Shown in pieces: positions 25,204 to 35,500 of a DNA stretch of 64,000 nucleotides. Each line of letters begins with the position of its first letter. The stretch's first letter is position 1. The stretch comes from Varroa destructor. Lineage: Eukaryota > Arthropoda > Arachnida > Mesostigmata > Varroidae. The translations under genes and the position numbers were made by a program. The stretch is from NCBI RefSeq assembly GCF_002443255.2, contig NW_019211454.1, positions 69,278,056 to 69,342,055 on the forward strand, written 5' to 3'. Under the pieces are notes generated by a model. It was not told where the DNA came from. It did no database searches and saw only the letters and a list, made by a program, of their open reading frames with translations.

Positions 25204-25224
25204 AATAATAATAATAATAATAAT
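25204..25224. repeat. AAT trinucleotide microsatellite
   Basis: Seven AAT units. Confidence 0.85.
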
Positions 25225-26774
25225 TAGGCCCTAGAAGATGGAAAGGAAGGGTAATTAACTCTCTATCTAACGCAGTTTTTTCGAACGGACTCTTCGAACG
25301 AAGGGCCTTATACATCAAAAAGCTTCGTCGAACTTCTACCTGCTATACCCTGAAGGCTCTACAGATACACCTCACAGCGTTGTATCGAAGTGCGGAAGAA
25401 ATGGCTACACCAGGCGTAGCCTTGAAGCCTTGTTCTTACAGAGCGTTCGGGGTTCATAAGACGTCAATGTCTATCCAAAGAGAAGTCAAACACAGGGAGT
25501 AGATGCAGTGTTGTGGAGAAGAAAAAGCTAGGCTCGCCGGGCTAGCGAGACAGACGATGCGTAAAGGCTGGGTTTACAAAGTGGACGGTAAGGTAACAAT
25601 TTGCTTCCCCTGGGAAAAGGCTCGCCTGGCGCAGCTGGGAACTTAACCGAGGTGACCGGCTTGCAGTACTATTAACTGATGAGTCGGACTCTTAGTATGA
25701 CACATAAAAGAGGTGTTAAGAGTGGTTTCAACAAAATAAAAGCCACCCTTTGTAACCGAGTCCCGCATCCATTGGCCACGCTAGATAGTCATTGTTCTGC
25801 TAAGCCCAATCGTGCGTAAACAGCGTTACGTAAAACCTCTTAGAGAATATACACAATTATACTTGATAAATTAATTATTCGCAATATAGTCCACGAGTCG
25901 ATAATACTGCTAAGCGTTTTGTGCGTCATGCCAATAAGGCCATCAAAATTTGCCTCAAAAACAATATCAAATGACGCGTTATTATCAACAACGACGACAT
26001 TTAGTACAACGAGTGAGAAGATAAGATGATCCCGTTTAACCTGACATTCATACACACATAGGCTCGTATTCTTACTTAGCTTATTTGTGTTTTTAGGGTT
26101 CTTAGCTCCCCTTAATTTTCCCGTAAAATTAGAGTCGACGGCATAAACGTTCATATATGCGTAAAATGCAGTAATCCATATACGCGCGCCAATTCATTCT
26201 GATTCATAAGGTGGTCACATAGTACAAATTGATGTAATGACCCTGAGATGCAGTTCAAAAGCAACTGGAACTGTAGGTAAAAAAAAAAAGGATTATTTTG
26301 TTTATATAGCATCGCATAAAAGCTCCGAAAGACATCCTATGTTTGTTATGTCTTAAAGAATTCTAAGTTATTAATTTACACAATAAAAATAATCCACTAA
26401 CACGAGTTGTACTGATGCACATCTAAAACAGCTCTGAAAGGTTCGTAGCACTAACATTTATATTCAGTGATTCCTTACTAGAGAAATCAGGGTGGCCCAT
26501 AGAGCTCCACCTTCCCTAATGCCCTAGCATAAAAGTTCACGCGGGTGACGTTCTTTTTAGGATAAAGATTTGGCCAAACGTCGAACCTTGGCGCTGTGTG
26601 GGACGGTGCCGGGTGAGATGTGGAGAGACAATGAGAAGTTCTTCATTTAGCCGGTATGCGTCATTCAGGTTTTTGATTTGAGATTTAGGATATCTGCTAA
26701 TAATCATACGACTGCAATTCATCTTCCCGGTCGATTCACAGTCATCGGCTGGCTTTCTTTCTTAAAAAATGTTC

Positions 26775-26999
26775 TCAGACTGTTCTCATTGACTTCAGAT
26801 TGCCTACCGGGCCGGGTGCGTTGTCTAGCTCCAAGATGTCACTATAGAGTTTGGCAATTCTTGCTTGAACGATTTTCTCAGGTGCAAAGTTAATGCCGCA
26901 CAAAGCACACGTAGTCCGGACAGTTTCGGCAGTCTTTTGGCCTCGACAGGATTTGAAATTGACTAGATACCAAAAATTCGCATTTTGCTCACTAGGCAC
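26775..26999 (-). pseudogene. Open frame with a weak pogo/Tigger-like DDE motif
   Basis: The minus frame contains SDILELDNAPGPVGNLKS. Pogo/Tigger-type transposases carry a second catalytic Asp in a similar hydrophobic-Asp-Asn-Ala-Pro-Gly setting followed by Asn-Leu. The upstream (EKIVQARIAKLY) and CxxC-like (CALCGIN) parts have no clear counterpart, and the frame stops soon after. It is either a very decayed transposase or a chance resemblance. The plus strand is also open here (26893-27249) without any recognisable protein. Confidence 0.2.
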
Positions 27000-27940
27000 G
27001 TTTGTTTTTGGAGCTGAAGTTCAACTTAAAAAAACTTCTGTTCATTGCATAGTTAAATTTCTAGGGCTTATATGGGCTGGCGAGCATACTGGAACAAAAA
27101 TGAGACAAAAAGACGACTTTTTGACAAAAATCCGCCAGTGGTCACGTTTCGAACAAATCCATTGTATAAACGAAAGTTCAATTCATGGCTGTCCGTGGGG
27201 TGCCTGCATCGGGGGATGCAAAAATAAGATGCAGTTTATAAGAAAGTAGTATGATTTTTCTGGTCGACTTACCTCTCTTTATGCACAAAGGCTTAAAGCG
27301 CCGTATATGAATGAATTCTTATTTCCTGACCAAACATATTCCTAATTTTGTGTAATCGATAAATAGCAACATCGAACATCCCGGTTCTGAGAGTATCGAC
27401 ATCCGTTGAGGTTCGAAATGTCACCAGACGTCACATGACTACTACAAATATAGAATATATATACAAATATAAAATACTACTACAAAGATCCGGCCCATGA
27501 ATAAAATTTGGGCTCAATAGCCTATATGGCCCACTAAGTGGCAATCAATAGATGTAGTATGACGGTCCAACTGGCCAGGGAGCAATGACAATCCGTCAAT
27601 GGTAAGACGCATTTAGGAGCTCGAGTGCAAAATGATGTTTTGTGCCTTACACCTGAGAAAGGAAAAGCAAACGCTTTGCCTGTCACTGTTTTGCGTCACG
27701 CCTAAAATGTCGCTCATGTCATGCCTTGATACCTTTCATTAATACGCCCAATGATTCTGTTTGCCACCGATTAGGTCGATACGAAATTGGTGTTTACCGG
27801 CACAGTACAGAATCACTTGGATAAATTTCCAGCGCTGATCTATGCCCATGTATGACGTTAACGTTCCGTAAAAAGTTGATCACACCTAATTCGGGAGTGA
27901 TTTCATAAAGCAGTAACAGTTCAATTGTCGCTCGACTTAC

Positions 27941-28029
27941 CTACTCACGCTGAAGTGAGGACTGACGAGGGGACTACTGGCATCTTTCAGCTTTGCTCTA
28001 CTTTTGCGTTGCCCCTTCTGCTTCGCCAT
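27941..28029 (-). CDS. Candidate first coding exon, basic N-terminus, minus strand
   Basis: The ATG at 28029 (minus strand, GTTATGGCG) opens a frame starting MAKQKGQRKSRAKLKDASSP. It runs 29 codons to a strong donor, GTAG|GTAAGTCG, in phase 2. A Lys/Arg-rich start like this is typical of nucleolar, ribosome-biogenesis or RNA-binding proteins, but no family can be named. Downstream in minus sense there is a strong acceptor (CTTTTCCTTTCTCAG near 27655), but joining it gives an early stop. Another strong donor (AGAG|GTAAGTCG, exon end 27273) marks a further possible exon. The remaining exons are unresolved. Confidence 0.35.
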
Positions 28030-28928
28030 AACGATAAATATTTTAATTGCGTTTCTAGAAAAGAGATCGGATCCGTATATGTGCTCGTGGTAAGGAACGA
28101 AGCATGACGTTGCTTCTTGTCGTGAACTAATGATTGATACTGGCTATCACGAAACGTTCATGATAGAGATATACAGATGGTGCTTATGCGATCAATCATT
28201 ATTTTTTACGAATCTACAACTGTTCCGTCAAGATTACGGGTTCACGGAGAGCCTGAGGAAATCTTTCCGCTGTTGTTTCTGGTGGCGATAGTTTTTAATT
28301 TAAATTAATAGCAAATAGGGTATTATCCTGTAATAATATTATAATCGTATTGTTTCCGTGTTTGTATGCCGTCGTTCCGGAGATTTTAATTTCGAACACT
28401 TGAATATCACTCCGATAGACTCATAATAAAGATTTTGATAGAACAGTTTTACGCTGCAACGGTACTGACATCTACGTCTCACTATATATAACAAGAAGTT
28501 AAAGTTAAGAGATGCAATTGCTGAGACAGCCATCGTAAGGCTAATTAACTATATGAAACATTTCGATACTAGCTATAAAAGTAAATACTAACCAGTGTAA
28601 TGGCGGGTTTCAAAACCACATAAGGTCCATCGAAGTAATAGGTTTCGAAAACTATGGACTTACGCAGTGTGGGGAAAAACAGCCAATCGTAATCGGTTTA
28701 GTAAAAACAACAGAGTTAAAATATTACATTTCGATGTAGTTACAACTATTCAGTGGTATAAAATACGTTAAAAGAATAGCCAAATGGGTTGAATGGTGTT
28801 TTTTTTTTTTAAGGACCCAAACCTTTAGTACTGATAGAGTGGAGAGGTCTGTTCCTGCAGTATAATCAGACCTGATGTTGTGTGCTATATTAATGCCGGG
28901 CCAGAATAAATGTCTCCAGTTTCATATA

Positions 28929-28981
28929 CGGTGTTGTGGTTACACATTGCCTCACACAGCGGATCTCGGTTCAAATCGAAA
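28929..28981 (+). repeat. tRNA-Val(CAC)-like sequence, probably SINE head or pseudo-tRNA
   Basis: The order GTTGTGGTTACACATTGCC, then CTCACACAG, then GGTTCAAATCG mirrors a eukaryotic tRNA-Val with a CAC anticodon: D-arm/A-box GTGGTTA, anticodon loop CTCACAC and B-box GGTTCRANNC. The acceptor stem and paired arms are degenerate, so it should not fold as a working tRNA. tRNA-derived SINE heads look like this. No clear tail or target-site duplication was seen. Confidence 0.45.
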
Positions 28982-29655
28982 ACCTGCCGATGCGTAAACA
29001 CCATCAGAACAATCTTTTTGTTCCGAAGATTCGCATGATCGATATACTATCGCGGGGGTATCTACAAGACAACGAGCTTTGTTTCTTCCTCAGATCGTAC
29101 TTGTGATGCACGTTGTTGGTGAGACTTCAACCAATTCACAATACGTAAGCAATTAGCAACGACATCTCCAAGTGAATTTAATTTCCAGCTATCTTCAGGG
29201 TGTTTGTTAAGTCACACGGCAGTACGGCGTTCTAAAAAAGCGAGCCTCCGTAATTCCTTTCAGGGATATTACGTAACTTCTCTATGATGAGACTGGTAAC
29301 CTTTTTGAAGCACTCTGTGGCTGAGTCAAAATAGCTGATCACGTTTATCTTTAGGGCATATTCTAGTTACGATTGTACTTCATTGCGGGACCGAGCCCTG
29401 GACTTTATCAAAGTGAAACAATGAATGGACCCCCATCTAACAAGATTGCTAGACAGTTTCCCCATGCGAACTAGATCGATGCTCACGATAGATCCCCGTA
29501 TCGATTTCTCTCCGTATGTTACAGCCTTGTAGCTTTTCAACCTCAATTCAGATTAGGCCTCTTCTAGCTTTCCCTCAATACGAAATAACGAAGCTCGCAT
29601 TACCGATCAAGACCTAAAATAGGACCGTGGAAGTCCGTTTCGGCTTCCCTAAAAG

Positions 29656-30102
29656 ATGGACTCGCCTTTAAGTCCATCGATCTCTTCATTTGGACAATCT
29701 GTTGAAACGTCAAGCGAGCGTCAGTTAGCACCTACGGCTAAACAAGATGAGCTCAGTTCAAAACCTAGCTCTCCGCATAGTTCACCACACATTGAAATTC
29801 CGTCAAACGGTACAAGCGAAAATAAGCCGGGATATGTAGAACCGGCTCATGATGAGGAGTCCGATCCTCCAGCTCTGCATCATGAGGTTTATCACAGTCA
29901 CTGCGATCCAGAATACCTAGATTCGTTGGTGGATAGTTATGGCAACCCGACACAAGAGCCCACAAAATCGTCAGATACCAATGTAAACATAAGGCTTGAC
30001 GAAGGAGCTAAGGAACACCACAGAGTAGCTGTTGAGGAGGACTCATTAAGTCAAGATAGCTCTGTGCTAGCAATGCTACAAAAAACAAGTACGGAATCTT
30101 AG
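29656..30102 (+). CDS. Disordered acidic/Ser-rich ORF, 148 codons
   Basis: An uninterrupted frame from ATG (TTCCCTAAAAG|ATGGAC) to TAG. The protein is rich in Ser, Pro, Glu and His (SSKPSSPHSSPHIEIP, ESDPPALHHEVYHSH) and ends AMLQKTSTES. It has no signal peptide, membrane segment or known domain, and is best described as intrinsically disordered. A TAA lies six bases upstream in frame, so either this ATG is the start or an exon begins here (acceptor-like CTAAAAG at 29655, or CTTTAAG a few codons in). It sits 570 bases upstream of, and on the same strand as, the exon at 30675, but no donor near its end fits that exon's phase. It could be a last exon of another gene. Its length and non-repetitive composition favour real coding. 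Confidence 0.45.
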   Translation: MDSPLSPSISSFGQSVETSSERQLAPTAKQDELSSKPSSPHSSPHIEIPSNGTSENKPGYVEPAHDEESDPPALHHEVYHSHCDPEYLDSLVDSYGNPTQEPTKSSDTNVNIRLDEGAKEHHRVAVEEDSLSQDSSVLAMLQKTSTES

Positions 30103-30674
30103 TCCCACCAACAACCGTACGCGCATAGAAGCAGTAATTAGTTAGTAGTTGTTATCGGCTGAGACTAACGAACAGAATCCCCTAGTATTATATAGCGAAC
30201 TTACTACAGTACCACAGCAAAGCGCTAGTTGTCGAGCTTCCATTGATATAAACGCGTTTCTTTTCCTTTGTATTTCAATTTGTTACGTGTTGCAAACGTA
30301 ATCGTACATGTAAAATGCTGTCTCTAGAGCCCGTCCAGCGTTCAGGTATCTTGAGTTCGAAAGCAATAATCATTACGGACGGGTGCCATCCAATACATTA
30401 TGCCCAAATCATTGTGCTACATAACGGTGTATGGGACTCACAATATGAACTATAAGGTCAAGTATAATTGATGCCAAAACGGGAGAAATATGCGACGAAA
30501 TCCAATTGTTCGATTTTCCTTAGGAAAAGGTTGAATCAGATATGCTAGCGTTAAATTAAAGGATTATATTAAATCAATTACATAACTGCTTTCTGAACAG
30601 GCATGATGGCACTGATACTGCTGGGCCCAACAACTGTCTGAGCGTGATTGCGATCTATACTTGTTTATCTGTAG

Positions 30675-31759
30675 ATGCCCAGAAATGCACAGAGGCCGAA
30701 TGGCTCTAAGTTACCATGATAACGAAGTTAAGATGCCCTTGTTGCATGGAGTGGCCGGTGCAAAGCGTGTACATTTCGATGTTGAAGACTATATCGTCGA
30801 GTGTAGAGGTCAAGGCCATATAGGTACGTATATACTGTAATGTGATAAGAATAAAGGCAAAAGGCCGCTCCTATTAGGATTTGCCTAAAAATCAATCTTA
30901 GTCTATTTCCGACTGCCTAGATTTACCCGGATCGGATGTTCCTATGCGTGGCTAAATTGTGCGAAATAAACGGATGACGAAATGATGGCAAACGATGGAA
31001 AGCATACAGTATTACGCGGGAGAAAAGCTGGGGGGAATAAGCGGTGTCTCGGCGCCAACGTTACTAAATGTAACACTGTGATATTGTCGAACGTCACGAT
31101 GTGCTTGGTAATAGTAGTTGAGTCGAGACGTAACCTAAAGTTACAATAGCATAACGATCATTGAAGGCGCGCTATGCAGAATTTACAAATATATCCATTT
31201 AGAACTGTGTAAGTCAGAGAAAAAGTCGTACGGAGCGACCGGCATCAAACTCTAGCCAGTATCCGGTAGTATTTTGCCGTAGGTCTATCCTTGCTTTTTT
31301 TTTTTTTGAATCTTTTACAAATTGGCGGTCAACCAAGACCTGTATTCAACATTTTCGACATAGGCCCAGATTTTTTACAAAACCTGTTTTAACTGTGTTG
31401 TTTTCATCAACGTATGATCGACGAACGCCGATGACACGTCACTTTTTCGCAGCGCTGAGAGAAATGCGGTTATATTTACTTCTATTTGTGACCCAGTCGC
31501 TCTGATGGTCTTGTTGTTAATATTTACGTTGCTCATGAGTGGGCTGTTAGCGACGGCACGAGTGAGTGACAGCGCGTCCGTCCTGATGAGCGTGTACGTA
31601 CATGCCCATATTCAGTCATTCAGGAACACTCACGTAGTCGCACAGATCGTAGAGATGGCCGCGGACGTATCCAGTCGCTTCCGCATCCGTGTCTCCACCG
31701 TTTAAGCGACGACAACGACAACGACGACAACAACGACAACAACAACAACAACAACGACG

Positions 31760-31792
<33 letters not shown>

Positions 31793-32437
31793 ACGACGAC
31801 GATGACGACGACAACAACGACGACGACAGCAGCAGCAGCAGCATTGGGCGGCGTCTCTGCCTAATGCTGTTTACCGTCATCATTCCCATCATCACCAGCT
31901 GATTGGTCCCGCCTGTCTCGTGTCCTTTAAAGCTTTTAGCCTCGTCTCTCGATAGCTTTGTCTCCATTTCGGAAAAAAACTGTGGCTCGTGCCATCAGGG
32001 CTAGTCAGCTTTTCCGATATCTTCTATTTGTATATATAGGCTAATCACTTATTTGGTTTTTCGCATCTGTATGTGTGACTGGGAGAGCCATGGAAAAGAA
32101 GTTTTCCGTACTATATTTGAGGTCCCGACACCTATTTTTCTCTGTCGAAATATACTGCCAAATCCAATCAGACGTGTCCTAATTTGGACCATTTAAGGCA
32201 TGGTCTATTTTAGTTATTTAAGGCTTTTTCATTTTTTCTCAACTACTATTTACCACGATGTAAACTTACTACTTAAGATTTCCGTTGCACGTATCTTTTC
32301 GCATGCTTACTAGTAGCGCGATAGCATATTATGTCAGTCAGTACTATTTTTCTTTCAAAGGACAGGACGGATTAAGAATGGCTTTTCTGGAAGCTATTGA
32401 GTACAGGCAAAATGTTCAGGTTTTTTCATATCCCTAA
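30675..32437 (+). CDS. Last two exons of an unknown gene (30675-30823, 32361-32437)
   Basis: Exon A has acceptor TTATCTGTAG and donor ATAG|GTACGT. It reads CPEMHRGRMALSYHDNEVKM, then PLLHGVAGAKRVHFDVEDYI and VECRGQGHI, ending in phase 1. Exon B has a strong acceptor (TTTTTCTTTCAAAG) and continues the split codon as GGA (Gly), then QDGLRMAFLEAIEYRQNVQV and FSYP before TAA. Phases match exactly. AATAAA follows at 32555, about 120 bases after the stop, the expected place for a polyadenylation signal. The C-terminus looks like a folded, conserved enzyme end. A distant resemblance to oxidoreductase tails is only a guess, so no name is given. Upstream exons must supply a phase-2 donor and were not found in the window. 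Confidence 0.55.
31505..31561 (+). CDS. Possible signal-peptide exon nested in an intron
   Basis: The ATG starts MVLLLIFTLLMSGLLATAR, an ideal signal-peptide core, and then meets a consensus donor CGA|GTGAGT in phase 0. Unspliced, the frame stays open to 31705 (66 codons). It lies inside the intron of the 30675-32437 gene on the same strand, just upstream of a trinucleotide array. No second exon was recognised. Hydrophobic T/G-rich frames can occur by chance. Confidence 0.22.
31707..31850. repeat. CAA/CGA trinucleotide array
   Basis: About 140 bases of mixed CGA, CAA and CAG units, interrupted but in register. The reverse strand is open as poly-Leu/Ser, which is a repeat artefact. Confidence 0.9.
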
Positions 32438-32554
32438 AAATCCTCTTAAATATTTGGTAAGTATTAATAATTGTTAGCATATTTGATGGCAATCATTAGG
32501 GGACATGGTTGTTTGGAACCCGTTTAAAATACCCGCCAACAACTGGAGTCATCA

Positions 32555-32560
32555 AATAAA
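32555..32560 (+). terminator. Polyadenylation signal AATAAA
   Basis: Canonical AATAAA about 120 bases downstream of the TAA at 32437, followed by T/G-rich sequence. Likely 3' end of the 30675-32437 gene. Confidence 0.45.
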
Positions 32561-32599
32561 ATTTATTGAGGAAGACGTTTAGTTATGTAGTTTTATGGG

Positions 32600-35500
32600 G
32601 AACCTTACGCTTCCGCCCTCGGGCACAGTAACTTCGGTGTATAATCTATTTTGTTTAACATTAGGGATCCATCGATTGAATTAGATGGTCTCATTCGATA
32701 GTCTTCATTTTATTGACTCATTGTTCTCTTACGTGTTCTCGATACATCGAAGACATCGATAGTCTTAACGTACTTTTCGGTCGCTCTGTAGATATATCTT
32801 TTCCATTGAATACAAATGCATTTTCTATATAGATGTATTTCGGTGTTTGGCTGACGTACGCTGTGAATGGGTGGTTTCGGATCATTGACTCGCTTACGAT
32901 TATCGCCAAGACTGTTATCAGTGTCAAAGGAAAATCATCCTCGACCTCGATCGATCGATGAGTGGGCGAGTGGCGACCATTTGCTGACACGAGGTCACTA
33001 GATCAGGCCATAAAGTTTTGCCAGTTGATGATTAGTCAGTCAGCGGGCCATTATGGAACACGCCGAGTGCTCGTACGTTTGACTCGCTTCGATCAGATGG
33101 AAGCGAGCAGACATCGGCTGAAATAGCCGCGTTCACTCAGCGGGAGCCGGACTGACCTGGACCGCATTGGGGATCTTCATTGGAGACCGGCATGTTATAC
33201 ACTTCACTCGTTTTTGAATAGAATGAAGGAAAAAATAATCTGCCTGGAAGAATAAAAACAAATACTCGTATTAATATATGTGAAGCGTGTTGTCGAGCTT
33301 CTTCGATAACCGTCATACATATACTATTTTATGTTCTCCATAACCTGTTCCTTGTAAGATAGTTCCTTACGTCTATATACGTACTACGCTGAAGTAGCTA
33401 ATCGCATGGCTTTCAAAAGTAAGACAATTATCTTCAGTCGCAACAGCGCCAAATTAGAGTATCTAGTAGCATCTGATTATGTGTCTAAGCCAATTTTCAG
33501 TACCCAGTATCGCGTTGCATTTTACCATAGGCAAGATTAGAGTACTTTAAGCTAAGTTTTGTATAGCTGACCCTGAAAACAGCTCAAATACAGTTTACGT
33601 TAAAAAGTTGACAACTTATCAAATGTTTAGAGACAATTTGCTATTTTCGAAGGAGCAGAACTTCGACCACTAAGACAGTGCGTATGGTTATCGGCCACAG
33701 GACATTGATTACTAAAGGTAACGATGGATTTTTTCTCCGTGTACCCTGCTGTATTTTCTATTCCATAATATAAATGATACAATTGTTTTATTTATCATCT
33801 GAATCGATCAAAAACTATGTCAGTATAAACAGTTGGTGTGATTTGTATAAACATTGTATGTTATGAAAAAGTAATTGTGCAATTCGGCTTGAGACATCCA
33901 CCTTACTCGATTCGACTGCGTGTCGTAAACCTGAGAGCGGTTTTATCGAGATTGCTCTAATATCAGCTGGGCCAGCGTGAAACAGGACAAGCAAACACAT
34001 CGAAGATTAGAGATCGCGTCCTACATTCGAATCGAGCACGCGACAAGGCTACAACTGGATTTCCAGCTATTTCGGTAACATGTGAAAGCATTTGTCATTG
34101 TGGGTTACATTGCGCGCTATTTACAAGAGATCCATTTTTAAAAGTCTTAAATAACATCCATATCGGCTCTCTTTCGTTTTTCTTTTGTTTTCGGGCTTTT
34201 TTTTTAGATGAAACATCTTCAAGAATTCTTCTTCTACCGTGGACACCTATTGATGTCGTGTCAGGACTCTTCCGTTCGATGTTTAAGATATATTAACAGA
34301 ATGGTTTATAACATGACACAGTATCTGACTGGTAGAGAACGCTAGAGACGCGAAAGCATTTATTAGAGTGCGTTTGAGATATCACTCTTTGAAGAGATGT
34401 CTACCAATCGTCTTCCTAAAATCCTTTCAACAGTGTCGCGTCTCGTACTTCCAGGGATACTTTGTCCTCAGCCCCTTTCTACTCCCCCAGATGTCTTGGA
34501 AAAAAGCAGCCGTGCTAAAAAGCGGTGAGCTTATAATCCGTAACTGGAATCATCTGCTTATGAGTTGGTCTGTAAAAAAACGAATCGGCAAGCAAAGCGA
34601 AGCGTTCTCAGCAGTCGAATCATTGTACACTTTGTTTATGACAACACCTCATAACTGTACTGTGAAAAAAAAAAACAAAAACAAAAAAACTTTAAGTGTA
34701 GGATGTTATATGTGACCTGTGCAATTCATAAATAAAATTGAGTGTATATCCCTTTCAATCGAAGCTCAGAATATTAATGTGTTAATATGACACGTTAGAA
34801 AATCGCGTCTTCGGAGAGATTTTCTTTTTGTCCTGCCTTGCACTGAGCCGCACATAAGGCACCTTCTAATTTCATTCAAGGTTTCCCTTATTCGTATTTT
34901 GCTAGTATCTAATCTGCCAGGGACGAATTGTTTCGCGTGTATATGACATACTGATAGCTCCTTTAGCAGTATTGAAACAGAGAATCCTCCGTAAGTCCTT
35001 CATTATTATCCTTTCATATACGCAGACATTCATTCTGCTATATTTGGCAATTGTCCACTTCCACGAGTGGAGAATCGCCAGCTCTTAGCAACATTAGCGT
35101 CACTAATCGAGGCCGACAAACAAAGCTCTATGGGCTCGTACGTGTGTGTGCGTCTATATGGCCGGCCTATGTCATCCAGACCGCAGAGTCCAGCTATCAA
35201 ATGCTACACTCTAATCTTAACGTCGTAACTCTGTCGTAGCCCTGAGATGCACCGGCAGACGTTCCGCCAGAGGACATGCGACGGAGGCAGCCACGGTCAA
35301 TGGGCGTTTGGTTACCCCGCACCGATAATATTGCCCGATCCACGGAAGACTGTTTATCTGACGTCATCTGGAATCACTCTAAATCTTCCGTTTTCGATAC
35401 CAATGACGTGATATTCTTGCCAGCGGTCTCATCTGTACGGACTTGCCACTACCAGCAAACTATTCGGTTTCCCAGAGCTTGCGCGAGGAAACAAAAACAA

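Noticed and set aside
31620..31967. Minus-strand ORF with poly-Leu/Ser
   Set aside because: It is a translation of the CAA/CGA trinucleotide array.
34368..34715. Plus-strand ORF of 115 codons ending in a poly-Lys run
   Set aside because: The tail is an A-rich repeat artefact, and the body has no domain, signal or splice context.
35027..35229. Open frame after a good acceptor (CATATACGCAG)
   Set aside because: Two frames are open over the same bases, and no compatible exon was found on either side.
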